Below are positions 20,009-32,763 of a DNA stretch of 64,000 bases, piece by piece. Each line of letters opens with the position of its first letter. Within the stretch, counting starts at the first letter, position 1. The stretch covers positions 558,001-622,000 of the forward strand of contig JAZGSX010000012.1 in the NCBI GenBank assembly GCA_039519185.1. The letters are read 5' to 3'. The notes beneath the pieces were generated by a model. That model was given only the letters and a program-made list of their open reading frames with translations, did not search any database and was not told where the DNA came from. This DNA is from Astragalus membranaceus (taxonomy: Eukaryota; Streptophyta; Magnoliopsida; Fabales; Fabaceae). The position numbers were made by a program, and so were the translations under genes.

Positions 20009-21149
20009 TCTACTATCAATATATACAAACAACCTACTACCAAAAATACCAAATTATCCTTCACTTTTATCTAAATCCTAAGGATAAAAATGTCGCTTCT
20101 AATTATTTCCTCTTAATTTTTTTTCTCTCTCACACTTTTATCAGTAGTGGGTCCCACTCTCACATTATCTTTTAAAACCTATTTTTCTCTCTCACTCTTC
20201 CCTCTATTTAATATTTAAAATATTTAATCATTATTTTGTTTTTAAACTTTAACTCTAACTCTATCTCATTTTTCTATTTTTCACAATATATCTTCTTTAA
20301 ATTCATCTACATGTCTCCTTCATTTTTTTAATATTCCATTTTCTCTCTATCAATAAGTTTTGTTTAATCTCCATGGAAAATATTACAATTTGAAAATTTT
20401 GAAACTTTAATACAATTTTTTTTAATCTCTACGAGAAATATTACATATTGTTGGTAAATGTTCACGGGATAATGTTCGGACTAATTAAATTACTATTTGA
20501 AACTCATTTTTTATCTACTTTAAGTTAGGCTTGATATTCACGGGGTAATGTTTGGACTAATTAAATTACTATTTGAAACTCATTTTTTATCTACTTTTAA
20601 TTAGTCTTGATATTCCCGGAGTAATGTTCGAACTAATTAATAAGTTTTATTTAATCTCTACGGAAAATATTACAATTTGGAAAATTTGAAACTTTAATAC
20701 AATTTTCTTTTTTAATCTCTACGGAAAATATTACATATTGCTGGTAAGTGTTCACGGGTAATGTTCAGACTAATTAAATTACTATTTGAAACTCATTTTT
20801 TATCTACTTTAAATTAGTCTTGATATTCACGGGGTAATGTTCAGACTAATTAAATTACTATTTGAAACTCATTTTTTATCTACTTTAAATTAGTCTTGAT
20901 ATTCACGGGGTAATGTTTGGACTAATTAAGTTACTATTTAAAACTCATTTTTTATCTACTTTAAATTAGTCTTGATATTCACGGGGTCATGTTCGGACTA
21001 ATTAAATTACTGTTTGAAACTCATTTTTTATCTACTTTAAATTAGTCTTGATATTCACGGGGTAATATCTGCACTAATTAAATTATGTCTAAATTTATTA
21101 ATAACGATAACACTACAACACCCGTGCGTATGCACGGGTATACTGCTAG
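20009..21149 (+). mobile_element. non-autonomous Helitron, 1.14 kb
   Basis: It begins TCTACTATCAATATATAC directly after an A. It ends CTAG directly before a T, consistent with A-T target insertion without duplication. Nine or ten bases before the end is a perfect hairpin (ACCCGTGC, loop GTAT, GCACGGGT; 21120-21139), the 3' terminal signal of Helitrons. The interior holds 76-bp tandem repeats and no Rep/helicase gene. Confidence 0.85.
20457..21070. repeat. 76-bp tandem repeats inside the Helitron
   Basis: TTCACGGGGTAATGTT recurs at about 20460, 20535, 20750, 20826, 20902, 20978 and 21054. The regular spacing is 76 bp. Near 20612 the unit is degenerate, and a larger block including CTCTACGGAAAATATTACA is repeated. 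Confidence 0.85.
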
Positions 21150-21984
21150 TAGGAATGAAAGTTCGGTGTATTAATACAGACCATAGATGATCGGAACCTA
21201 GCCTATCCGCAATTGAAAAAATGCCTATTTTGATTGTTTTTTAAGGCTTATTATGTTGATCGTTTGATCTTGATCCAATTGTCACTGATAGGCTGACTGT
21301 GTGAATGCAGGGACTCTCGACTGTAGAGAATCTGAATCTGTATTTTTTTCAAATTTATGTTTGATTATGCACTTAATTCGGGGTATGAATGAATATCAAT
21401 ATTTTATCTTCAAATCTGGCAAACCATTGTTTCAGACTATTGATTTGGGATTTGTAATTCCAACCAGACCACTAATATTTTGCCTATTAGCTTCTTTTTG
21501 ACAGCATTTCCATGTTTTGTTTATAGAGGTAGATTTATCAAAGATGGATTCCTTTCATATTATTGAATCACCAAGTCATTACATTCAACGTTGATTCACT
21601 AAAACCGCGTCTTGTTGATGGGAAAATTATCGCGAAGATTACTAGTATTTACTCTAGTGTTAAAGGATGAACAAATATAGCCAATCCAAAATTGCAAATG
21701 AAACCTGTTACAAATTGTCCTAAGTGGTACTGAGCTTGCATGCATTTTGGTATTGAGCTTGTATGAATTTTGATTTCTGAATTCGTGCAGACGAATGTAA
21801 TAGACCACTACATATTCATTTGTCTCTCTTTTTTTTTTGTGATGATGAATGTAATAGGAAGTAGTCATTTTTTGTTTTCTGTGGTTTATGTTTCACCCTA
21901 CATATTCATTTGTTTTTTTCTATTGAAATTCGTGCCATTAAATTCAATATATTACAAAGTATTTTATTTCTTATTACTAAATAC
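21150..21984. other. unassigned stretch between Helitron and LINE fragment
   Basis: AT-rich sequence. A short phrase CTACATATTCATTTGT occurs twice (near 21809 and 21899). A possible splice acceptor (tgcag) lies at 21307-21311, but no protein family can be recognised after it. Confidence 0.35.
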
Positions 21985-22567
21985 AATTTTTCTTGTGGCA
22001 ATTTGGTCACAATGTTTTGCCAACCTGTGCTACTCTTATGAGGCGTAATGTTATTACTGATGCATCATGTGTTCGTTGCTCTTCTCATGAGGAGAACCTT
22101 TTGCATTGCTTTTTTTTCCATTGTGGGTTTGTATCTGATGTGTGGAGAATTATTTTTGAGGATGAATTTATAACACCAAGTGATGACTTTGCTCCTTTAG
22201 TTTGGATTCATCATTCCATCCAGAAACATGGTATCTTGTGTGCTATTGTCCTTTGGAAGATTTGGTGTGCCAGGAACCTTCTCATTTTTGAATGTAAGCA
22301 GCTCAAACCTCCGGACATCATTGCTCAGTCATATGGTTTGTTAGCTGATGTTCTATCAAGTTATGGTCTTGCTGTTAACAACTCTAGAATTAGCTCTGGG
22401 TTTAAGTTACTTGGGAACGTCCTGCTGCAGGATTGGTATCTCTCCATGTTGATGGCAGTGCTATTCATAATCCAGTGGTGGCAGGGTTTGGTGGGTTGAT
22501 CAGAGATGTGCATGGTAACTTTCTGAAAGGGTTCCATGGATATCTAGGGAATTCAACTATTATGCAT
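21985..22567 (+). pseudogene. LINE ORF2 zinc finger and RNase H fragment
   Basis: The frame reads FLWQFGHNVLPTCATLMRR and CVRCSSHEENLLHCFFFHC, the reverse-transcriptase zinc-binding region of plant LINEs. VLWKIWCARN follows. After a frameshift near 22430, HVDGSAIHNPVVAGFGGLIR gives the first RNase H Asp. It is cut at 22567 by LTR copy A of LARD-1, just before the expected catalytic Glu. It could be the missing 3' part of the LINE at 1283-10807 or a separate insertion; orientation agrees. Confidence 0.85.
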
Positions 22568-25500
22568 TGTAACATCCCCAATTTCATTAATTTCGGTTTA
22601 TGAAATTAACTAACGGTTTATTATTCGATTAGATGATAAATCGGGTCATGGATATGACGATTTCGTGGAAACAATGTTTAATCTCGCAAGCATATGAAAT
22701 ACGCGCAAATTATTCGAGTTGTGTAAATTTTAAATGGGAATTGGAGCCAAGGGTAAAATGGTCATTTCACTAAATATCATTGAACCGATCTAGTAAGAGG
22801 TCATGGCTATAGTTGTTAGTCGACCCAAGTATTTTAGCTAATCAAATTGCTAATGAAAGGAGAACATGCATGATGATTGGGATAAAAGTTTAAGTGAGAG
22901 TTTTAAACTAAGGGTATTTTGGTCAATTGCTCTTTTTTTTAAAAAACACCTCAGCACTTAAAAGCACCCTAAACTTCAGTATCCTCTCATTTCTTTCTAA
23001 CTTCAGTAAAAGAAAAGGGAGAGGAGAGGAGGGAGTGTGGGGGGGGGGGGGGGGGAGAAGATGGAGTCACCACCTCCATCATAGCCATTGCATGTAAGCA
23101 CCTCTTTTACCATTCAACTCCATATTCAATCCTCATTTTTCTGGTCCAAATATCTGAGCTTAACCCTCCCTAGATCATCACTTGTCGTTTTCGAGCTATA
23201 GAGCCAAGAGGAAGAAGATGAAGTTGATGATTCAAGATTCATCAAGAATTTTGCTGGAAATCCGTATGACCTACCTTCGGTATTTGCATCGTATCTCCAT
23301 GTACACAACTCCTACGAAAGTAATTTTTGTTCCTCTGGAAACTAGACACGAAATGCTTCAATATGGGCACAAGAACCATCAGGTTTCATTTAGAAATGAG
23401 AGAGATATCGTGTCCACAATTTTCGGTAAAGAATCAAGCACTACTCTGAACCAGTCCCCTTGTTTTCGGTGATATCTCCCAAACTACTGGTTGCATGCGT
23501 GTGAATATTCAACCATCAGAAAGTAGAAAAAATTCTCTTCACAATGGGCACTGATTTGGAGGGTTTTGGTCATGAATTGACCAAGTTACGCCTGTTGCAA
23601 ATTTGTACCTTGATACAGGAAATCGGAAACAAAATTGGAAATATCGGTTCGTCGAGTTTGGAAATATCGGTTTGCCAGGAACCTTTTCATTTTTGAATGT
23701 AAGCAAAGCCAATGGGCAGTAGTAACGTCAGTGTCCTGAAATCTGTCAGATTAGTTAACACCAAAATCCCTGACCATTGATTAGTCAGCCTATCAGTTAT
23801 CTAAATACTGTTTCACAGTAAATCTTACCTTCTGGTATAAGTCAATCCCAGTTTTGATAGCAGTTATGGAAGCCCTTATCGGTTAATTCCAAGCATAGAT
23901 CCTAATTCTTCTTCTTCCGGGTCACTATGTGACAGATGATAAAGCCAACTGAGTTAAGGTACTCCGTCGCCAGTATTGACTAGCAGAGTCATAATGTGCC
24001 GATCAGGTTAAGTCCCGATTAGGAATTACGAATCACATCCTTTAAAGCAGATTAGTATGTGAAATCAGTAGAAGTGACCATATTTCAATCCATTGAATGG
24101 AAGAATCCCGATCATAGTCTGTGAGAAATTCTCGTTAGTCTTCCGACCCATTTTGTTCGTAACTCCAGCTCCAGAACTCCGATTTTTATGTTCCGAGAGG
24201 CGTTGGAAAGCTAACAAAAATATCTACACCGATGGATGGGTTGTGAGCCGTACCTCCAATTGTATTGTGAAGTGTGCCTCTGTTTTTAAATCTGAATCGT
24301 AAACTCTAAAGCATTCGTGGAGTGCGAACCTCTCCGTTGTGCGGGGAATTGGAAAGAGAATTTCCAATCAATTAGTTTAGATTCTTAGACACCGTTTCAG
24401 AATGATGTTACTGTATGTTTTGCCAAGAAACCTATTTCCGGAGATTGTCATTAGTAGTGATAACCATTCAATTATTAGAAGTGATTCTGAAATCTTAAAC
24501 TATAAGACCTCAACTAACTGGTTGGGAGAACGAGGAGCTTAAAGTCACCCAAGTGGCGAACATGATGTAGTCAAGGAGCAGAACTCGCTCTGAAGCTTGG
24601 TCGATTAACGTGATAGTACTAATTATGTCTGGATAGTTGCAGAAATTCGGAAAGAAGCTGGGCCAGGGAAATCCTAAATGATAAATACTCAAATTTTATG
24701 AATCAATACGAAGACACTTATGGTGTGCTTGTTTGATTCCTAAAATAACATTTTGTTTTCAAAATTCCCTTAGTGCCACCGCAGTTCCAATTTCGTAACT
24801 AATCCGAGAATAATTGCTACGCTGAAGTTAATCGAGAAACCAAGGATTTCCTAGGATGACACTAAATCTCACATTCTAAGGAAAACCTTATGTCGTTCTA
24901 GTAATATTCCTAATATCGAAATTCGCATCTCCTTAGGATCTGAGTGATCAAGATCTAAGAAGGATAGGTATCAAAGTTCAAGCTTGGTTGATCTAGGAAG
25001 ACAGGTGAAATTGGATAAGTCGTTGACTTAGAAAATTCCGAAAAGAGCCATGTTAAGGAAATCACCTTACGACAGTGATAGTAGTCAAGCTTCCGCTACT
25101 GAAATGAAACTCCAATAGTTAATCTTGAATTAGTAGAGATCAACAGTAAGTTGTTGTGACTTGATCCATCGGATGGATCAAGGCTAGTTTCTCCATTCTG
25201 ATAATCTATCGGTTAGACGCAAATAAAGTATGTGCGTGCTGAATTCAGAGTTATCTGAAGCCGTCGAGTTAGATATGTGTAGTATTTTTCCCTTTTCACC
25301 TTCTACACCCGTATGATGGAAGAATGTCTAAGGACGAGCCATGCGTCGGTCTGAGACTAAATGATTGGACAGTGAGTGTATAACACATGAGTCCTCGATA
25401 GTAAAACTTATAACCTTTTGTGTAGTCTCTGGAGACAATTGAGTCGTGCCTATTTTTCATCACGAAATGCGAGTCTTTGTTTTAACCCTGAAATTTCATC

Positions 25501-26432
25501 TTGGGAAAATTCGAGAAGAGGATTGAAAGGAAATGAATTGGATCGACTAGAATAGCGGTTTGAGAAAAATTTTAAAAGCAAATATCCGCTTTCCTTTCGA
25601 CTCAATGTCTTCCGATCCCTTCCTTGAACGAACCCAATTATTTTATCTTAACGGAGCCAAACTCAAGCACGATAATGGAAGTTTGTGAGATTTTGATCGC
25701 ACAAATAGTTGATTCCAACAAAGTAACACTTTTATTCTCACTTTCGAAATTGTAAATTTTAAAAATCAGAGGATGAAATTCCGCTTTGTGGAAACGTCGT
25801 GCATCGAGTAAGGTCATTTATAAGTTGGGGTGAATTAACGCGTTTGGGATAGTCGTATTTATCGAGGTATCATTATTTGAAAACCCCATTGAAAAGAATT
25901 TTTATCCAAGTGAAACGATGGTACTTTCAGGTTTTGGAAAAGATTTAACGAAGGAATATTTTACTATTATTTTAGAGTCTTCTTGGGTAAAGTTGCAAGG
26001 AAAATCGCTTTCTACATTCCTTGGACTGAGAGTCAACCTATTTTATAAAATAACTCTGTTTGCTTCAGTCAAAGTTTTTAGTAAAATGAGTCAAGCACTT
26101 ATGAAAGCGTAACTCGGGAAAAGAAGAAACCGTTCTTCCAGATACCGCGTAGTTTGAGTTCAAAGTAATCCTCTCATAGACATCATTTCTTTCAATTCAA
26201 GCTACGACTAAGACGGAACCTTTTGAGTCTTTAGCCTCGATGGTGAAAGACGTATAGTTACCCTAAGCTATAAGGTTGTGTTCTCAACAGATTGTAGGTA
26301 TACCATTAGTCCAAAACAGCTGGTGTCTGCAATTGAAAGGTCAGAGTACTTTATTTTCGGGCGAAGCTTGTATCAACGAGGTGTATGAGTTATAAACGAT
26401 TTTGAGGACAAAATCTTTCAAGTTGGGGTCAT
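22568..26432 (+). mobile_element. LARD-1 copy A (LTR part plus internal, deleted)
   Basis: A non-coding LTR retrotransposon unit. The LTR starts TGTAACATCCCC at 22568 and runs to about 23661. A 33-bp piece of the LINE (23673-23705) then bridges to internal sequence at TAAGCAAAGCC, so about 2.1 kb (LTR 3' part, PBS) is missing compared with copy C. The internal region has no gag or pol. It ends with a hairpin and a polypurine-like AAGTTGGGGTCAT just before the next LTR at 26433. It is inserted in LINE RNase H. Confidence 0.85.
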
Positions 26433-29400
26433 TGTAACATCCCCAGTTTCGTTAATTTCGGTTTATGAAATTAACTAACGATTTATTATTCGATTAGATG
26501 ATAAATCGGGTCATGGATATGACGATTTCGTGGAAACAATGTTTAATCTCGCAAGCATATGAAATACGCGTAAATTATTCGAGTTGTGTAAATTTTAAAT
26601 GGGAATTGGAGCGCAAGGGTAAAATGGTCATTTCACTTAATATCATTGGACCGATCTAGTAAGAGGTCATGGCTATAGTTGTTAGTCGACCCAAGTATTT
26701 TAGCTAATCAATTTGCTAATGAAAGGAGAAGATGCATGATGATTGGGATTTAAGTTTAAGTGAGAGTTTTAAACTAAGGGCATTTTGGTCAATTGCTCCT
26801 TTTTGTAAAAAACACCTCAGCACTTAAAAGCACCCTAAACTTCAGTATCCTATCATTTCTTTCTAACTTCAGAAACAGAAAAAGAAAAGGGAGAGGAGAG
26901 GAGGGCGTGTGGGGGGGGGGGGGGGGAGAAGATGGAGTCACCACCTCCATCATAGCCATTGCATGTAAGCACCTCTTTTACCATTCAACTCCATATTCCA
27001 TCATCATTTTTCTGGTCCAAATATTTGAGCCTAACCCTCCCTAGATCATCACTTGTCATTTTCGAGCTATAGAGCCAAGAGGAAGAAGATGAGGTTGATG
27101 ATTCAAGATTCATCAAGAATTCTGCTGGAAATCCGTATGACCTACCTTCGGTATTTGCATCGTATCTCCCTGTACACAACTCCTATGAAAGTAATTTTTG
27201 TTCCTCTGGAAACTAGACACGAAATGCTTCAATATGGGAATAAGAACAATCGGGTTTCATTTAGAAATGAGAGAGATATCGTGTCCACAATATTCGGTAA
27301 AGAATCAAGCACTACTCTGTACCAGTCCCCTTGTTTCGGTGATATCTCCCAAACTACTGGTTGCATGCGTGTGAATCTTCAACCATCAGAAAGTAGACAA
27401 AATTCTCTTCACAATGGGCACTTATTTGGAGGGTTTTGGCCACGAATTGACCAAGTTACACCAGCAGCAAAACTGTACCCTGATACAGGAAATCAGAAAC
27501 AAAATTGGAGATATCAGTTCGTCGAGTTTGGGTTCGATTCCTCAAAGTCTCGAGAGTCATCAGTTCAATATATCGGAGAGGAGTTCAGTAGCAAGAATGA
27601 TTGATTAAGTTGCTGTTTGTGCAAGTGGGGCCCATTGAGTTCAGTTGCGTAGGCATTCGGAGCGTGTTCGTGATTATGGGGATTGTTCGAGTGGTTAACA
27701 GTTCGATTGTTCGAGCGAGGACGCGACTTCTCGGGGACTCGTCATACCGGTGAGTTTTACTCACGATTAGGAACATTGCCATATTCTGAACTTGTTTCGT
27801 TTTGGGTTCAATGCGAAAATCTGACTTTCGAAACATTTTATCGAGTCAAAAACCGTTTTCGGGAAAATAGTGTTTTTACGGTTTTTCGGTGAATATATAT
27901 GTTTTTATTGATTTGTTGATTTTAATGCTTTCACTGGAATATGAACTGAAATGTTGGTTATAATATCTATTTTTAAGTCTCGATGATTAGGAAATGTCTC
28001 GGGGTCGAATAGAAAGCGAAACGGTACAAAACGGGTTTTCGAAATGCTGTTTTCAACCAATTTTGGCTTCCATCGCGTCGTGACCCGTGGCCATCGCGTC
28101 GCATAGATCCTAATTCTTCTTCTTCCGGGTCACTATGTGACAGATGATAAAGCCAACTGAGTTAAGGTACTCCGTCGCCAGTATTGACTAGCAGAGTCAT
28201 AATGTGCCGATCAGGTTAAGTCCCGATTAGGAATTATGAATCACATCCTTTAAAGCAGATTAGTATGTGAAATCAGTAGAAGTGACCATATATCAATCCA
28301 CTAAATGGAAGAATCCCGATCACAGTCTGTGAGAAATTCTCGTTAGTCTTCCGACCCATTTTGTTCGTAACTCCAGCTCCGGAACTCTGATTTTTATGTT
28401 CCGAGAGGCGTTGGAAAGCTAACGAAAATATCTACACCGATGGATGGGTTGTGAGCCGTACCTCCAATTGTATTGTGAAGTGTGCCTCTGTTTTTAAATC
28501 TGAACCGTAAACTCTAAAGCATTCGTGGAGTGCGAACCTCTCCGTTGTGCGGGGAATTGGAAAGAGAATTTCCAATCAATTAGTTTAGATTCTTAGACAC
28601 CGGTTCAGAATGATGTTACTGTATGTTTTGCCAAGAAACCTATTTCCGGAGATTGTCATTAGTAGTGATAACCATTCAACTATTATAAGTGATTCTGAAA
28701 TCTTAAACTATAAGACCTCAACTAACTGGTTGGGAGAATGAGGAGCTTAAAGTCACCCAGGTGGCGAACATGATGTAGTCAAGGAGCAGAACTCGCTCTG
28801 AAGCTTGGTCGATTAACGTGATGGTACTAATTATGTCTGGATAGTTGCAGAAATTCGGAAAGAAGCTAGGCCAGGGAAATCCTAAATGATAAATACTCAA
28901 ATTTTATGAATCAATACGAAGACACTTATGGTGTGCTTGTTTGATTCCTAAAATAACATTTTGTTTTCAAAATTCCCTTAGTGCCACCGCAGTTCCAATT
29001 TCGTAACTAATCCGAGAATAATTGCTACGCTGAAGTTAATCGAGAAACCAAGGATTTCCTAGGATGACACTAAATCTCACCTTCTAATGAAAACCTTATG
29101 TCGTTCTAGTAATATTCCTAATATCGAAATGAAACTCCAATCGTTAATCTTGAATTAGTAGAGATCAACAGTAAGTTAATCTTGAATTAGTAGAGATCAA
29201 CAGTAAGTTGTTGTGACTTGATCCATCGGATGGATCAAGGCTAGTTTCTCCATTCTGATAATCTATCGGTTAGACGCAAATAAAGTATGTGCGTGCTGAA
29301 TTCAGAGTTATCTGAAGCCGTTGAGTTAGATATGTGTAGTATTTTTCCCTTTTCACCTACTACACCTGTATGATGGAAGAATGTCTAAGGACGAGCCATG

Positions 29401-30489
29401 CGTCGGTCTGAGACTAAATGATCGGACAGTGAGTGTATAACACATGAGTCCTCGATAGTGAAACTTATAACCTTTTGTGTAGTCTCTGGAGACAATTGAG
29501 TCGTGCCTATTTTTCATCACGAAATGCGAGTCTTTGTTTTAACCCTGAAATTTCATCTTGGGAAAATTCGAGAAGAGGATTGAAAGGAAATGAATTGGAT
29601 CGACTAGAATAGCGGTTTGAGAAAAATTTTAAAAGCAAATATCTGCTTTCCTTTCGACTCAATGTCTTCCGATCCCTTCCTTGAACGAACCCAATTATCT
29701 TATCTTAACGGAGCCAAACTCAAGCACGATAATGGAAGTTTGTGAGATTTTGATCGCACAAATAGTTGATTCCAACAAAGTAACACTTTTATTCTCACTT
29801 TCGAACTTGTAAATTTTAAAAATCAGAGAATGAAATTCCGCTTTGTGGAAACGTCGTGCATCGAGTAAGGTCATTTATAAGTTGGGGTGAATTAACGCGT
29901 TTGGGATAGTCGTATTTATCGAGGTATCATTATTTGAAAACCCCATTGAAAAGAATTTTTATCCAAGTGAAACGATGGTACTTTCAGGTTTTGGAAAAGA
30001 TTTAACGAAGGAATATTTTACTATTATTTTAGAGTCTTCTTGGGTCAAGTTGCAAGGAAAATCGCTTTCTACATTCCTTGGACTGAGAGTCAACCTATTT
30101 TATAAAATAACTCTGTTTACTTCAGTCAAAATTTTTAGTAAAATGAGTCAAGCACTTATGAAAGCGTAACTCGGGAAAGGAAGAAACCGTTCTTCCAGAT
30201 ACCGCGTAGTTTGAGTTCAAAGTAATCCTCTCATAGACATCGTTTCTTTCAATTCAAGCTACGGCTAAGACGGAACCTTCTGAGTCTTTAGCCTCGATGG
30301 TGAAAGAGGTATAGTTACCCTAAGCTATAAGGTTGTGTTCTCAACAGATTGTAGGTATACCATTAGTCCAAAACAGCTGGTGTCTGCAATTGAAAGGTCG
30401 GAGTAGTTGATTTTCGGGCGAAGCTTGTATCAACGAGGTGTATGAGTTATAAAAGATTTTGAGGACAAAATCTTTCAAGTTGGGGTGAT
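26433..30489 (+). mobile_element. LARD-1 copy B (LTR part plus internal, deleted)
   Basis: The LTR starts at 26433 and breaks at about 28101 inside a CGCGTCGC palindrome. It joins internal sequence equivalent to 33950 in copy C, so about 1.8 kb is lost. A further deletion at 29129 joins two places that share GAAAT, and a 34-bp block (TAATCTTGAATTAGTAGAG type) is tandemly duplicated at 29145-29212. The unit ends with AAGTTGGGGTGAT before LTR C. Confidence 0.85.
30452..30489 (+). promoter_or_regulatory. AGGA-loop hairpin and polypurine tract, LARD-1 copy B
   Basis: Stem arms AAAGATTTTG (30452-30461) and CAAAATCTTT (30466-30475) are perfectly complementary around the loop AGGA. CAAGTTGGGGTGAT then runs to the LTR at 30490. 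Copy A has the same with one stem mismatch (26395-26432). The purine stretch is where plus-strand synthesis should start. Confidence 0.75.
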
Positions 30490-30967
30490 TGTAACATCCC
30501 CAGTTTCGTTAATTTCGGTTTATGAAATTAACTAGCGATTTATTATTCGATTAGATGACAAATCGGGTCATGGATATGACGATTTCGTGGAAACAATGTT
30601 TAATCTCGCAAGCATATGAAATACGCGTAAATTATTCGAGTTGTGTAAATTTTAAATGGGAATTGGAGCGCAAGGGTAAAATGGTCATTTCACTAAATAT
30701 CATTGGACCGATCTAGTAAGAGGTCATTGCTATAGTTGTTAGTCGACCCAAGTATTTTAGCTAATCAATTTGCTAATGAAAGGAGAAGATGCATGATGAT
30801 TGGGATTTAAGTTTAAGTGAGAGTTTTAAACTAAGGGCATTTTGGTCAATTGTTCCTTTTTGTAAAAAACACCTCAGCACTTAAAAGCACCTTAAACTTC
30901 AGTATCCTCTCATTTCTTTCTAACTTCAGAAACAGAAAAAGAAATGGGAGAGGAAAGGAGGGCGTGT

Positions 30968-30985
30968 GGGGGGGGGGGGGGGGGG
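30968..30985 (+). repeat. poly-G tract in LARD-1 LTR
   Basis: There are 18 G here, 17 at 23039-23055 (copy A) and 16 at 26911-26926 (copy B). Copy D lost the region. The run can form a G-quadruplex. Confidence 0.9.
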
Positions 30986-32132
30986 AGAAGATGGAGTCAC
31001 CACCTCCATCATAGCCATTGCATGTAAGCACCTCTTTTACCATTCAACTCCATATTCCATCCTCATTTTTCTGGTCCAAATATCTGAGCCTAACCCTCCC
31101 TAGATCATCACTTGTCATTTTCGAGCTATAGAGCCAAGAGGAAGAAGACGAGGTTGATGATTCAAGATTCATCAAGAATTCTGCTGGAAATCCGTATGAC
31201 CTACCTTCGGTATTTGCATCGTATCTCCCTGTACACAACTCCTATGAAAGTAATTTTTGTTCCTCTGGAAACTAGACACGAAATGCTTCAATATGGAAAT
31301 AAGAACAATCGGGTTTCATTTAGAAATGAGAGAGATATCGTGTCCACAATATTCGGTAAAGAATCAAGCACTACTCTGTACCAGTCCCCTTGTTTCGGTG
31401 ATATCTCCCAAACTACTGGTTGCATGCGTGTGAATCTTCAACCATCAGAAAGCAGACAAAATTCTCTTCACAATGGGCACTTATTTGGAGGGTTTTGGTC
31501 ACGAATTGACCAAGTTACGCCAGCAGCAAAACTGTACCCTGATACAGGAAATCAGAAACAAAATTGGAGATATCGGTTCGTCGAGTTTGGGTTCGATTCG
31601 TCAAAGTCTCGAGAGTCATCAGTTCAATATATCGGAGAGGAGTTCAGTAGCAAGAATGATTGATTAAGTTGCTGTTTGTGCAAGTGGGGCCCATTGAGTT
31701 CAGTTGCGTAGGCATTCGGAGCGTGTTCGTGATTATGGGGATTGTTCGAGTGGTTAACAGTTTGATTGTTCGAGCGAGGACGCGACTTCTCGGGGACTCG
31801 TCATACCGGTGAGTTTTACTCACGATTAGGAACATTGCCAAATTCTGAACTTGTTTCGTTTTGGGTTCAATGCGAAAATATGACTTTCGAAACATTTTAT
31901 CGAGTCAAAAACCGTTTTCGGGAAAATAGTGTTTTTACGGTTTTTCGGTGAATGTATATGTTTTTATTGATTTGTTGATTTTAATGCTTTCACTGGAATA
32001 TGAACTGAAATGTTGGTTATAATATCTATTTTTAAGTCTCGATGATTAGGAAATGTCTCGGGGTCGAATAGAAAGCGAAACGGTACAAAACGGGTTTTCG
32101 AAATGCTGTTTTCAACCAATTTTGGCTTCCAT

Positions 32133-32234
32133 CGCGTCGCGACCCGTGGCCATCGCGTTGCGACCTCCCTTATTTTGCAACGCAAAACTTTCTGTAACTT
32201 TTCGCGTCGTGACGAAACCAGTTCGCGTCGCGAC
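32133..32234. repeat. four CGCGTCGCGAC-type palindromic words in LTR C
   Basis: The word occurs at 32133, 32154 (one change), 32203 (one change) and 32224, each with the core GTCGCGAC or a decayed form. The spacers between them are unrelated. In copy D the same four sites (58864-58965) are nearly all intact. Confidence 0.85.
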
Positions 32235-32580
32235 GCTTTGCAGTTTTTCAGCAAAACACACTGATTTTGTATTCGCAATAACTTTTGATTCGAGAACCCG
32301 ATTGAGGTGTTCTCAGGTGCGTTTGAAAGCTTATTCAAAGACCTAACTATATATATAATTGGAACTGGAAAATACACTGTTTTTGAAAGTCAAGTCTATT
32401 TTCAAAACCGAATTGTAGACTGCGTGTGAGCAGATGATTTTGAATAACAAAACTGATAACCCGTCCAATTTAGTACTGTATTACAACGCCGGATGTCTAA
32501 CTTCATATTCATCAAAACGGGTTATAGATACAATGATAGATATAAATTATATCGAATTTAGGAGTCAGCCCAATTCGGGT

Positions 32581-32583
<3 letters not shown>

Positions 32584-32659
<76 letters not shown>
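32584..32659. repeat. AT dinucleotide microsatellite
   Basis: About 38 AT units in LTR C. The same site in LTR D (59315-59370) has about 28. It lies between the same flanking sequences in both. Confidence 0.95.
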
Positions 32660-32664
<5 letters not shown>

Positions 32665-32763
32665 CGAGTTGGGTGACGACCCAACGAAATAGCATACTAG
32701 GAAGGGAAGTCATGAGCCCTCACCCTAGGCCGTGAAACGTTATGGCGTGGTCTAATGTGGGTT

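Noticed and set aside
24510..24692. 60-codon minus-strand frame conserved in LARD-1 copies A, B and C, and the 64-codon + frame at 25918
   Set aside because: Conserved only because the elements are copies. No start context, family or domain, and no better kept than the flanks.
27053..27604. 183-codon open frame in the LARD-1 LTR, also at 31112-31663 and 57843-58394
   Set aside because: It lies wholly inside the LTR, matches no family, is broken in copy A, and differences among copies are largely amino-acid changing, which suggests no selection on the protein.
32434..32676. Frame with a poly(Tyr-Ile) run
   Set aside because: AT microsatellite translated in one frame.
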